Below are positions 22,678 to 30,666 of a DNA stretch of 64,000 nt, one piece after another (position 1 is the first letter of the stretch; every line of letters begins with the position of its first letter). Below the pieces are notes generated by a model. The model saw nothing but the letters and a program-made list of their open reading frames with translations, was not told the DNA's origin and did no database searches. The translations under genes were made by a program, and so were the position numbers. Origin of the DNA: JAAYAO01 sp051133435 (GTDB lineage: Bacteria > Actinomycetota > Actinomycetes > Propionibacteriales > Propionibacteriaceae); contig NZ_JBPGNY010000003.1 of NCBI RefSeq assembly GCF_051133435.1, positions 186,001-250,000 on the forward strand, given 5' to 3'.

Positions 22678-23999
22678 GCTTCCTCGCCCATCACCCACAC
22701 GTCGACGTTCTCGCCGACCGCGAGCTCGGTATCGCCCGGAGGCAGGATCACCAACGCATTGGCCTGCTGCATCTCGTGCACCAGGTGCGACCCGTGGCCG
22801 CCGACCAACTCGACGGTGCGCTGTCCCTGCTCGTCGGTAGTGACCAGGCCGCGGGCGTACCGGCGCCGCACGGGGTCGGGTTTCATCGACTTGGTCAGCG
22901 TCGCCGAAACCGTCGGCCGCACCAGCGGATGTACCCCCATCAGTTTGCGGATCACCGGCCGCACGAACACCTCGAAGGACACGAACGCGCTCACCGGGTT
23001 GCCCGGCAGCATCAGGATCGGGGTGTCGTCCTCGCCGATCAGCCCGAAGCCCTGGGGCTTGCCCGGCTGCATGCTGATCTTGGCGAAGTCGGTGGCCCCC
23101 AGCGACGGGGCGATCTCCTTGACGATGTCGTGGTCACCCATCGACACCCCACCGGTGGTCACGATCAGGTCGGCGCGCACCAACTGATCGGTGATCACCT
23201 GCCGCAACTCGTCCGGGTCATCACCCACCCCACCGACCCGGTACACCTGCGCACCGGCCTCCTGGGCCAGAGCGGCGACCAGGTAGGAGTTCGAGTCGTA
23301 GATCTGGCCGGGTTTGGTCAGGTCCAGCCCGGGCGAGACCAGTTCGGAGCCGGTGGAGATCACCACCACCCGCGGACGGGGCCGCACCAGCACCGTGTCG
23401 ATGCCGACGGTGGCCAACAGCGACACCGTGCGCGGGCCGATCACATCACCCATCGACAACACCGGGGTGCCGTCGGCGATGTCCTCACCACGGGCGCGAA
23501 TATTGGCACCGCGCTTGGGCGGGACGAAGACCTGCACGTCCTCCTCACCCTGGTCGGTGTCCTCGATCTTCACCACGGTGTCGGCGCCGACCGGAACCGG
23601 CGCGCCGGTCATGATCTTCATCGCAGTGCCCGGTGACAGTTCGTCCTCGGCAACCTGGCCGGCCGGGATGTGCCCCACCACGGCCAAGCTCACCGGGTTG
23701 TCCTCGGTGGCCTCGGCGATGTCCTCATGGCGCACCGCGTATCCGTCCATCGCGGAGTTGTCGAACTGCGGCACGTCGATGTCGGCGACGATGTTCTCGC
23801 TCAGGCTCAACCCCAGGCAGTCGGAGATGTGCTGGCCGAACGGTGGCAGTTCTTCGACCAGCGACAGGATGTAGTCGAGGTGGTCCTCCACCGAGCGGAA
23901 TCCTCGCTCATCGGGCGCGGGCGGGTCGGGCAGCGACGGCGGTGGGGCCGGCTCCTCGTCGACGACCGCCTTCTTCTTCTTGCGTCCGAACAGTGCCAT
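22674..23999 (-). CDS. moeA: Gephyrin-like MoeA (Glp-type)
   Basis: MoeA/gephyrin-fold protein of 441 residues. It has FDNSAMDGYAV, the MIMTGAPVPVGADTVV-type block, STGSELV, TTGGVSMGDHD and LPGNPVSAFVSFEVFV, all diagnostic of molybdopterin molybdotransferases. The N-terminus carries an extra GRKKKK plus Pro-rich stretch. In some actinobacteria this gene beside sepX/glpR encodes Glp, a cell-division scaffold, rather than or as well as a molybdotransferase; the sequence does not decide. ATG 23999 is preferred over 24011. It is divergent from the cyclo-ligase with only 18 nt between starts. Confidence 0.85.
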   Translation of the reverse strand: MALFGRKKKKAVVDEEPAPPPSLPDPPAPDERGFRSVEDHLDYILSLVEELPPFGQHISDCLGLSLSENIVADIDVPQFDNSAMDGYAVRHEDIAEATEDNPVSLAVVGHIPAGQVAEDELSPGTAMKIMTGAPVPVGADTVVKIEDTDQGEEDVQVFVPPKRGANIRARGEDIADGTPVLSMGDVIGPRTVSLLATVGIDTVLVRPRPRVVVISTGSELVSPGLDLTKPGQIYDSNSYLVAALAQEAGAQVYRVGGVGDDPDELRQVITDQLVRADLIVTTGGVSMGDHDIVKEIAPSLGATDFAKISMQPGKPQGFGLIGEDDTPILMLPGNPVSAFVSFEVFVRPVIRKLMGVHPLVRPTVSATLTKSMKPDPVRRRYARGLVTTDEQGQRTVELVGGHGSHLVHEMQQANALVILPPGDTELAVGENVDVWVMGEEA

Positions 24000-24017
24000 G
24001 GCGCCTACCATACGGCC

Positions 24018-24698
24018 ATGACCACCCCGGACGGCCCGTGCGACTCGCCTACTCCCGCCACCCCCACCAGCTCGGCAGATCTGGCGGCTCTGGCTGAGGC
24101 AAAACAGACCATGCGCCGGGCGGTGCGGCGGGCGCGTTCACTGCAGGATGCCGAAACCCGCGCGGCCGCCGACCGCGAGCGAACGGCTCGGGTGTTGGGC
24201 TTTCTGGCCGGACGGGTCGGCCCCGGCCTGACGGTGGCGGCCTACCTCTCCCGGGATGATGAACCCGGCACCCTGGAGTTGATTTCGGCGCTGCACGCGA
24301 GCGGTGTTCGGGTGTTGTTGCCGGTGTTGGGCCCACCCGAAGCCCCCCTGCGGGAGCCGGATTGGGCCCGCTATGCCGGCCCGGAGCAACTGCGCAATGC
24401 CGCCCACGGCATCACCGAACCGGCCACCCCGGCTTTGGGCCCGCAGGCCCTGGCCGAGGCCGAGGTGATCATCTGCCCCGCTCTCGGGGTCACCCGCCTC
24501 GGTGATCGGCTCGGCATGGGTGCCGGCTGGTACGACCGCGCCCTGACCCGGGCCGCGGCCGAAGCGGTGACAGTGGCCCTGGTCGATGACGCGGAGGTCT
24601 TCGACATCCTGCCGATCGAGCCCTGGGACCGCCGGGTGGACGTGGTGGCCACACCGAGCGACCTGTTCAGCACCCTGGAACCGGACGCGATGCGGTGA
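24018..24698 (+). CDS. 5-formyltetrahydrofolate cyclo-ligase
   Basis: Protein of 226 residues that converts 5-formyl-THF to 5,10-methenyl-THF with ATP. It has the N-terminal basic KQTMRRAVRRAR helix and the C-terminal nucleotide/folate site RLGDRLGMGAGWYDRAL followed by the invariant late ALVDDAEV region. The N-terminal 25 residues are Pro/Thr-rich and poorly conserved. The start ATG is 18 nt from the divergent moeA start, so both promoters must overlap the other gene or its start. Confidence 0.87.
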   Translation: MTTPDGPCDSPTPATPTSSADLAALAEAKQTMRRAVRRARSLQDAETRAAADRERTARVLGFLAGRVGPGLTVAAYLSRDDEPGTLELISALHASGVRVLLPVLGPPEAPLREPDWARYAGPEQLRNAAHGITEPATPALGPQALAEAEVIICPALGVTRLGDRLGMGAGWYDRALTRAAAEAVTVALVDDAEVFDILPIEPWDRRVDVVATPSDLFSTLEPDAMR

Positions 24699-24801
24699 CG
24701 CCGTGTCCCACCGGTAAGCAGATCGGCGCCCGACCGATTAGCAGTCGCTATACTCGAGTGCCAGATCGTCTCGTCTTTTCGTGAACTGCCAAGGAACGTC
24801 C

Positions 24802-25128
24802 ATGCCCACTTACCAGTACCGGTGCACCAGCTGCGGCAATGAACTCGAAGCCGTGCAGAAGTTCACCGACCCCGCTTTGACCGAGTGCCCCGCCTGTGAG
24901 GGCGCGTTGCGCAAGATCTACAACGCGGTCGGCGTGGTGTTCAAGGGTTCGGGCTTCTACAAGACCGACAGCCGCAACGACGGCAAGGCCAAGTCGGTCT
25001 CGTCCGGCAAGTCGGAGTCTTCCTCCGACTCGTCCTCCTCCGGTTCCTCCGGCTCCGATACCGGGTCGTCGAGCACACCTGCTGCGGCCGGGTCGTCGGC
25101 GCCGGCCAAGAGTTCAGCCGCGTCCTGA
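24802..25128 (+). CDS. FmdB-family zinc ribbon protein
   Basis: Small protein of 108 residues starting MPTYQYRCTSCG, with CxxC pairs at about residues 8-11 (CTSC) and 32-35 (CPAC), forming the CxxC...CxxC zinc ribbon of the FmdB putative regulatory family. It is followed by a long Ser/Gly/Ala-rich low-complexity tail. AAGGAACG precedes ATG 24802. The position after the cyclo-ligase is conserved in many actinobacteria; the function is unknown. Confidence 0.85.
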   Translation: MPTYQYRCTSCGNELEAVQKFTDPALTECPACEGALRKIYNAVGVVFKGSGFYKTDSRNDGKAKSVSSGKSESSSDSSSSGSSGSDTGSSSTPAAAGSSAPAKSSAAS

Positions 25129-25176
25129 GCCGGGTGGGGCTGCACCGGGTGGCTGCCAGTTCACGCCCGGAGTCGG

Positions 25177-25884
25177 CTACCCGATCGCTTCGATGATCGC
25201 CGCCACCTGACCGGGATCGGTCAGGCCGGTCTGCTTGTCGACGATCGAGCTGTACACATGCGGCACCACGTGGGTGGCCCCGTTGCTGAGGCAGACATCC
25301 ACGATCTGGGGGACGTGGGCCGGCTCGATTCCGCCGGTGGGTTCGAACATCTCGATGCCGTTGGCCGTTGCGGCACGCACCATTGCCTCCAGATGGTCGA
25401 GTTTCTGCGTTCCCTTGATCGGGAAGAACTTCACCGACGGCACCCCGATCTCGGCCAGCAGCACGGCCGCGAACTCGGCCGGCACCTCACACTCGGCATC
25501 ACTGCTTTCCGGCCCGGTGCCGATCCGCACCAGACCCGGACGACTGCCCGGCCCGACCAGGGCATTCACCAGGGTCGTGGCACCGACCTGTTCGATCCGG
25601 CCCAGGGTGTACCCAGCAGCGGGAAACACCTGGTTCGCGTGCGGCGGTGAGGTGAGGGCGGTGACTTCGGCGACGCGTCGCCACATCGTCGGGTCGCCGT
25701 CACCCAGGCCCACCGACACCCGCACCCCGGCCGCCAGGTGCTCCCGAACGGCTGCCGCGCCACTGTCGGTGTCCGGGTGGTCCTTCATCAGGACGCCGCA
25801 GTAGACCCGTCCCGGCGCGGCGGCGGTGATATCCACGGCATTGTCCAGGTCGCGTGACAGGACGTTGAGTTCAACTGTGGTCAC
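25177..25884 (-). CDS. dgaF: DgaF-like KDGP aldolase
   Basis: TIM-barrel aldolase of 235 residues, of the family that includes Salmonella DgaF, which cleaves 2-keto-3-deoxygluconate-6-phosphate to pyruvate and glyceraldehyde-3-phosphate. Blocks such as GVRVSVGLGDGDPTMWRRV, PSVKFFPIKGTQKLDHLEAM and FEPTGGIEPAHV (with the presumed Schiff-base Lys in KFFPIKG) are visible. The GTG at 25884 has GAAGGAG upstream and overlaps the dgaE-like stop by 14 nt. It is the last gene of the nine-gene operon. Confidence 0.82.
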   Translation of the reverse strand: MTTVELNVLSRDLDNAVDITAAAPGRVYCGVLMKDHPDTDSGAAAVREHLAAGVRVSVGLGDGDPTMWRRVAEVTALTSPPHANQVFPAAGYTLGRIEQVGATTLVNALVGPGSRPGLVRIGTGPESSDAECEVPAEFAAVLLAEIGVPSVKFFPIKGTQKLDHLEAMVRAATANGIEMFEPTGGIEPAHVPQIVDVCLSNGATHVVPHVYSSIVDKQTGLTDPGQVAAIIEAIG

Positions 25885-26989
25885 CAGATTCTCCTTCGAT
25901 GATGTCGATGATGCGCTCGACGATGATGCGTTCCTGGCCTTCTCGCAGCGGCCGCGGGTCGATGCTGATCGAACCGGTGTTGGCCAGGTGATCCCGGGTG
26001 TGGATCGCCGGTGTCCCCTCGCGTAGTCGTCGGCTGAGTTCGACCGCGTCGAAACCGGCTTCCGTGGGGTCAACGGTGACCGTCGCCCGCCAGATCTCCC
26101 GGCCCGCCTCGTCCTGGGTGACCCGCGACCGGATGCCACGGACCCCCTGGAGTTCATCGACGACGTACTGCGCCACGTCCCGGAGGCGTCCGCTGTCGGG
26201 CGGCCCGTCCCGGTACTCCTCCAGCGCGGTGCACAGGCCGATGATGGCTTCCTTGCCCACCTTCATCGGCCGGCCCACACCCGCATACTGCGCCCGGGCG
26301 GCCGCGATCAGGTCGGCCCGCCCGCACAGGAAGCCACTGGTCGGCCCGCCCAGTGCTTTGCCGCCGCTGTAGGCAACCAGGTCTGCACCGGCCGAGATGT
26401 ACCTGCGCAGATCCTCTTCGGCGGCCGCATCCACGATGACCGGCAGGCCCGCCTCGTGAGCCGCCTCGATCGTCGCTGCCAGCGATTGCATGCCCTTCTG
26501 CACGGTGTGGTGCGACTGGACGAAGAGCAGCCCGGCGGTGCGCTCGCTGATGCTGCCCCGAAGGTGGGCCTCCAGGGTGTGGTTGACCTGGCCGACCTCA
26601 ATGGGGACGCCGCCGCCGAGTCGCACCAGTTGGGTGATCGCCGAACCGAAGTGGATGGCGTGACCCTTCTGCAGCACGATCTCGTTGGGTACCCCGGTGG
26701 ATTCCGGGATGGCTTCGATCCGGGTCAGGTCCTCGCCGGCGATCAGCGCCGCGACGGCCAGGACGACTGCCGATGCGGCTCCGGTGGTGGGGACGCCGTC
26801 CTCGGCCCCGGTGGCCGCACCGATCACCGTGCCCGCTCGGCGCAGGAGCTGGTCGATGTTGACGTAGTCCTGAGCTGCGGTGGCCATCGATCGGGCGACC
26901 GTTTCGGTGACCGCGCTGGCTCCCAGGGCGGTCATCTTGCCGCTGGCGTTGATGACCGGGTGGCATCCGATTGATTCGAACGAACTCAC
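25871..26989 (-). CDS. dgaE: DgaE-like PLP-dependent ammonia lyase
   Basis: SelA-like PLP enzyme of 372 residues, related to D-glucosaminate-6-phosphate ammonia lyase DgaE, which yields KDGP and ammonia for the following aldolase. The PLP lysine is K211 in YSGGKALGGPTSGF, and D187 (VIVDAAAEED) binds the pyridine nitrogen. SelA-family relatives also act on other phosphorylated amino sugars, so the substrate is inferred from the partnership with the aldolase. Confidence 0.82.
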   Translation of the reverse strand: MSSFESIGCHPVINASGKMTALGASAVTETVARSMATAAQDYVNIDQLLRRAGTVIGAATGAEDGVPTTGAASAVVLAVAALIAGEDLTRIEAIPESTGVPNEIVLQKGHAIHFGSAITQLVRLGGGVPIEVGQVNHTLEAHLRGSISERTAGLLFVQSHHTVQKGMQSLAATIEAAHEAGLPVIVDAAAEEDLRRYISAGADLVAYSGGKALGGPTSGFLCGRADLIAAARAQYAGVGRPMKVGKEAIIGLCTALEEYRDGPPDSGRLRDVAQYVVDELQGVRGIRSRVTQDEAGREIWRATVTVDPTEAGFDAVELSRRLREGTPAIHTRDHLANTGSISIDPRPLREGQERIIVERIIDIIEGESGDHS

Positions 26990-26998
26990 GCAAACCTC

Positions 26999-27691
26999 CT
27001 ATTCGGTTGCGATCGGGAAGAAGAAGCCGAACAGCATGGCACCCAGAATCGCTCCGCCGGGCAATGGCTTCTTGAAGTAGTAGGCGACCGCCGCCCCCAG
27101 GATCGACCCGATACCCACCGGGATCGAGGCCGTGGCGGCCGCGATGACGATCAGGGGGCCGAGGTACTGTCCGGCGGCATTACCGGCGCCCATCATGATC
27201 TCGGTGCCGTAGGTGGCTTGGGAATCGGACGCGACGGTGAACTTGCGGATGACCACGATGATCGTGCCCATGATCAGTCCGATCCCCGCCCCCACCAGCA
27301 GCGCCAGCGGGAAGGACTCCAGTGGTGCGGTGATGCCGGCCCCCAGCAACATGGCCGGGATTCCGATACCCACACCGGTTTGGATGGAGCCGCCGATGTC
27401 CAGGATGCCGACGAGCGGACCTTCCAGCACTCGGGCGAACAGGAAGCTGGCCCCGAAGGCTGCCGCGGCCCCGTAGCTCCCGGTGTCGACGCCCGCCTTC
27501 AGCAGGGCGACGATCGGGATGTCGTTGAACGCCCCCACCCCGTACACGAAGTACAAATGGGTTCCGGCAAATACTGCCGAAGCGAGCGCCGCCACGAACA
27601 GTGGGAAGCTCCACTCCGCGTACCAGAATCCTTTCGGCGGGGTCGGATCCATGGCAATGTCGGCGGTTTCCGACGATTCGTTGGAACTCAT
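26999..27691 (-). CDS. DUF4310 integral membrane protein
   Basis: Membrane protein of 230 residues with about six hydrophobic helices and glycine-rich loops (GILDIGGSIQTGVGIGIPAM, GTEIMMGAGNAAGQYLGP). It belongs to the DUF4310 family, which always travels with DUF4311, DUF4312 and SFCGS proteins. Its stop lies 9 nt before the dgaE start, and its start overlaps the DUF4311 stop (ATGA). It is probably one half of a membrane transporter for the substrate handled by the lyase and aldolase. Confidence 0.75.
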   Translation of the reverse strand: MSSNESSETADIAMDPTPPKGFWYAEWSFPLFVAALASAVFAGTHLYFVYGVGAFNDIPIVALLKAGVDTGSYGAAAAFGASFLFARVLEGPLVGILDIGGSIQTGVGIGIPAMLLGAGITAPLESFPLALLVGAGIGLIMGTIIVVIRKFTVASDSQATYGTEIMMGAGNAAGQYLGPLIVIAAATASIPVGIGSILGAAVAYYFKKPLPGGAILGAMLFGFFFPIATE

Positions 27692-28473
27692 TCCTTCACC
27701 TCATATCCAAGAGTTTCGTGCACGCTGATGAGCCAGTCCGGGATGGGGATGTTGAACGCCTGCAGCATTTGGATGTCGAATCCACGCAGGAAGGCGCTGG
27801 CGGCGAAGAGCACCAGGATGGCAATGAGCAGAACCTTCGAAATCCGGTTCCAGCCTCCACCGTCCACGCTCTTGCCGAGCAGAATCCCGAGCACCACGCC
27901 CGGCACGGCATTTCCGAGCACCAGGTGCGCGAAACCACCGAGCACCGTGCCCCACATGCCGGTGCGTTTTCCGGCGTCCATGGCGGCAATCCAGAAAATC
28001 ACCGGCATCACCGGGTTGATCAGCCACGCGCCGGCCGGCACGAGCACTTCCTCGGCGACCAGGCGCAAGGAATCGGGGACGGCTGCCGCGGTCGAGTTGA
28101 GTGCCGCCACCAAGACCGCGCCGATCGCCGCACCGGCGATGGCCATCTTCTTCGGGTTGTGCATGGTTTCGGCGACGTTCTTGTTGCGCAGCAACAAGGT
28201 TCCGGCCGCCCAGTTGGGAATGATGCGGTGGTCGACGTCCTGGGTGAGGGCGCCGGCCCCCACGACCGAGGCCCACGCATTGAACAGGAAGCCGAGACCG
28301 AAGCTGTAATGGGCAACGGCGTCACCCTGACAGGCATTCATCTCGCCATAGGTTCGGAAAGCACCCATTCCCTGTACTGCCGGGGCGTGGAACATGCGTG
28401 CCGCACCGGCACTGGCACCGAATCCGGCCAATGCGCCGATAATCACCGACTCGATGATCACAATCCAGTTCAC
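27688..28473 (-). CDS. DUF4311 integral membrane protein
   Basis: Membrane protein of 261 residues with roughly seven to eight hydrophobic stretches, beginning MNWIVIIESVIIGALAGFGASAGAARMFHAP, where small residues pack the first helix. The family is DUF4311, the constant partner of DUF4310. Loops carry conserved-looking CQGDAVAHYSFGLGF and DVDHRIIPNWAAG. Both presumably form one membrane complex; biochemical function is unassigned. Confidence 0.75.
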   Translation of the reverse strand: MNWIVIIESVIIGALAGFGASAGAARMFHAPAVQGMGAFRTYGEMNACQGDAVAHYSFGLGFLFNAWASVVGAGALTQDVDHRIIPNWAAGTLLLRNKNVAETMHNPKKMAIAGAAIGAVLVAALNSTAAAVPDSLRLVAEEVLVPAGAWLINPVMPVIFWIAAMDAGKRTGMWGTVLGGFAHLVLGNAVPGVVLGILLGKSVDGGGWNRISKVLLIAILVLFAASAFLRGFDIQMLQAFNIPIPDWLISVHETLGYEVKE

Positions 28474-28483
28474 GTCACACCTC

Positions 28484-28822
28484 CTATCTGAGTTTCAGAG
28501 CGTGCTGAGCCAGCGAGAGGCTCTCGTATTGGGTTCGATAGTTGATGTCGTCCAAGGAGACCGACCGAACTTCGACGGTGAACTCCAGATCCAGTGAGTA
28601 GGTCACCCGCTCACGGGGAAACAGGACTCCGAAGAACCTTTCGGTCCGAACTTCCTTGACCGCCTTCTTGATGTGGCAATCCGACGGCTGAATCTGCAGG
28701 ATCACCTCGGCACGCTCGTTCATGACCTTCTTGCGCATGCTCGTCAAGGCGTCCTGGAATGCTCTCGGCGTGGAGTCACCACGACCGGAGACCGATATTT
28801 TTCGTTCTTCGATCAACATCAT
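28484..28822 (-). CDS. DUF4312 small soluble protein
   Basis: A 112-residue soluble protein (MMLIEERKISVSGRGDS...) with alternating beta segments, e.g. AEVILQIQPSDCHIKKAVKEVRTERFFGVLF. It fits DUF4312, found only beside DUF4310/4311. Its start overlaps the stop of the SFCGS gene. It may be a cytosolic subunit of the membrane system, analogous in size to a PTS IIB or IIA domain, but no PTS phospho-site is obvious. Confidence 0.72.
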   Translation of the reverse strand: MMLIEERKISVSGRGDSTPRAFQDALTSMRKKVMNERAEVILQIQPSDCHIKKAVKEVRTERFFGVLFPRERVTYSLDLEFTVEVRSVSLDDINYRTQYESLSLAQHALKLR

Positions 28823-29193
28823 GAGGAATCACCTTCGGGGTGTGCCTTGCGGAAGGCTTCGACCAAACGCCGGCCGAGGTCTTCGGAGTCGAGAAACCCG
28901 AACCCGACCACCACCGCACCGTTCTGGACGGCGGTGACCCCGGCATCGACGGACCGGAGTCCGAACTCCATCGGGTAGCCGTACTTGGTGTTGGCGGTAA
29001 CCGCGCCGGCTCCCCCGCTGCCGCAGAAGGAGATGCCCAGGTCGGCGTTCTCGGCGTGCATCACGTCGCCGAGTTTCATGTCGGCACCGACCCCGGGAAT
29101 GACCACGGCGGTACCTCCCGCGGCTTCGACACCGGCGGCCACCTGCTGGCCCTTGCCGAGGCGATGACCGATCACAACCTTGACTGGTTTCAT
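28819..29193 (-). CDS. Glycine-rich SFCGS family protein
   Basis: A 124-residue protein carrying the family-defining motif ISFCGSGGAGA at about residues 55-65. The N-terminus VKVVIGHRLGKGQQVAAGV and the cysteine in a glycine-rich loop recall a PTS IIB fold with its phospho-cysteine. That functional reading is inference. It overlaps both neighbours by 4 nt, so the operon is tightly packed. Confidence 0.78.
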   Translation of the reverse strand: MKPVKVVIGHRLGKGQQVAAGVEAAGGTAVVIPGVGADMKLGDVMHAENADLGISFCGSGGAGAVTANTKYGYPMEFGLRSVDAGVTAVQNGAVVVGFGFLDSEDLGRRLVEAFRKAHPEGDSS

Positions 29194-29570
29194 AACTCGT
29201 TCCTTTCCAGGAGTTTCGCGGTGTCGAGGTGAACCGCGATCAGGAAATCTTCTTCGCGCTGGGTTGCGCCGGGTTCGACCGCGGCCAGTAGTTCGTGGGC
29301 CAGTTCCATGGACTGTGGGCTGACCTGGTCGAACATGGCTTCGTCGAACGGTTCCAGGGGCTGGTCTGCGGCCACCCGGCGCAGCACCGTCACCACGTGC
29401 AGTGCCAGCAGTTCCAACCGGTCCGGCTCCAGCAGGTAGCCCTGGGCGTCGGTGAGTTCGTCCAGTTTCGGAACCGCCCTGCGCAGCGTGGCCCGTTCGG
29501 TGTCGGTGAGTTCGGTCTTGGTGGCCACCGCGGCGATGGTCTGTTCGACCCGTCCGTCATTCGCAGCCAT
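29190..29570 (-). CDS. Small PRD-domain protein
   Basis: A 126-residue helical protein resembling a single PTS-regulation domain, such as those of BglG-type regulators: LLALHVVTVLRRVAADQPL, then MELAHELLAAVEPGATQREEDFLIAVHLDTAKL. It lacks any DNA- or RNA-binding part. The start at ATG 29570 has GGGGAG 9 nt upstream, better than ATG 29579 or the longer frame. It may modulate the operon's large PRD regulator. Confidence 0.65.
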   Translation of the reverse strand: MAANDGRVEQTIAAVATKTELTDTERATLRRAVPKLDELTDAQGYLLEPDRLELLALHVVTVLRRVAADQPLEPFDEAMFDQVSPQSMELAHELLAAVEPGATQREEDFLIAVHLDTAKLLERNEL

Positions 29571-30666
29571 GGACGTCATCTCCCCGCACCACCCGGCGCG
29601 GCCGCACCACTTCTCGGCCCGGCAAGGTGGCGCCCTGCGAGTCCCGAAACTCCCGGTCGGTGTGTCGGATCTCGAAGACACTGAGGTCTGCGGTCGACCC
29701 GGGGGCCAGGCTCGCCAGGTCCGGACGGCCGATGGCTGCTGCCGGACGTGTCGTCACGGCGGCGATCACGTCCTCGAGTGGGTAGCCGAGGGCGAGCATC
29801 TTGCTCATGGTTTCGGCCAGGGAATACACCGGGCCGTCGACATTGCCCTCGTGCAGGTCGGTGCTGATGGTGTCGGCCGGCAGCCCTGCTTCACGGGCCG
29901 CCCGCGCCACCTCGAACGAGAGGCTGGCCTGGCCGTGCCCGACATCGAACAGGACGCCCCGCTCCTTGGCCTCGACCGCTCGGGGGTCCAGCCGTCCGGT
30001 CTCGTCGAACAGGCCACCCGGTTTGCCGTGGAAGGCGTGGGAGCACACATCGCCCGCCCGCAGCAGGTCCAGGCACTCCCCCATCTCCGGCGGCCGGTTT
30101 CCGGTGTGAATCATGATCGGCAGCCGGACGGCGTCGGCGAGTTCGCGGGCCATCTGCAGGGGTTTGAGGCCGTTGCTGCCCAGCACCGATGCCGACATCC
30201 GCACCTTCAGGCCGATGATCCGGTCGGAGTGGGCCCGAATGGTCTCGAAGGACTTGTCCGGGTCGATGTTGGCCAGGTCGACGAGCTCGTGGCGGTCGTC
30301 CACCAGACCCGAGCTGGCGATGTTCAGCCAGGCCAGCACGTTCGTTCGTTGGGTGTCGATGACGTCGTGCTCGAACCGGTCGAAGTCACGCGCACCGCTG
30401 CTACCGGCGTCGACGACGGTGGTGACGCCTTGGTTCACACCGATCCGGTCGGCCGGAATCCCCAGGGTCTTGGCCGGGAGGAAGACGTGGACGTGTTGGT
30501 CGATGAACCCGGGCGTGACATACGCCCCTTCGACATCGATGCGTTCCCAGTCGTCGTCCGGCTGCGCCACGATCTTGCCGTCGGCGAAGGCGATCTCGGT
30601 GCCGCTCACCTCGTCGCGGTGGGCTTCGGGAAAGGTGCAGTTGGTCAGAACCGTTCCACGGGTCAT
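29557..30666 (-). CDS. Amidohydrolase / deacetylase-family metallohydrolase
   Basis: Amidohydrolase superfamily enzyme of 369 residues. Metal-binding motifs are GFIDQHVHVF (HxH on strand 1), the strand-4 lysine region LKVRMSAS, IMIHTGN and CSHAFHG histidines, and STDLHEGN with the catalytic Asp. It resembles dihydroorotase-like deacetylases found in dga-type gene sets and may remove an acyl group or open a ring of the incoming substrate. GGAGG lies 6 nt before ATG 30666, which overlaps the regulator's stop (ATGA). Confidence 0.8.
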   Translation of the reverse strand: MTRGTVLTNCTFPEAHRDEVSGTEIAFADGKIVAQPDDDWERIDVEGAYVTPGFIDQHVHVFLPAKTLGIPADRIGVNQGVTTVVDAGSSGARDFDRFEHDVIDTQRTNVLAWLNIASSGLVDDRHELVDLANIDPDKSFETIRAHSDRIIGLKVRMSASVLGSNGLKPLQMARELADAVRLPIMIHTGNRPPEMGECLDLLRAGDVCSHAFHGKPGGLFDETGRLDPRAVEAKERGVLFDVGHGQASLSFEVARAAREAGLPADTISTDLHEGNVDGPVYSLAETMSKMLALGYPLEDVIAAVTTRPAAAIGRPDLASLAPGSTADLSVFEIRHTDREFRDSQGATLPGREVVRPRRVVRGDDVHGCE

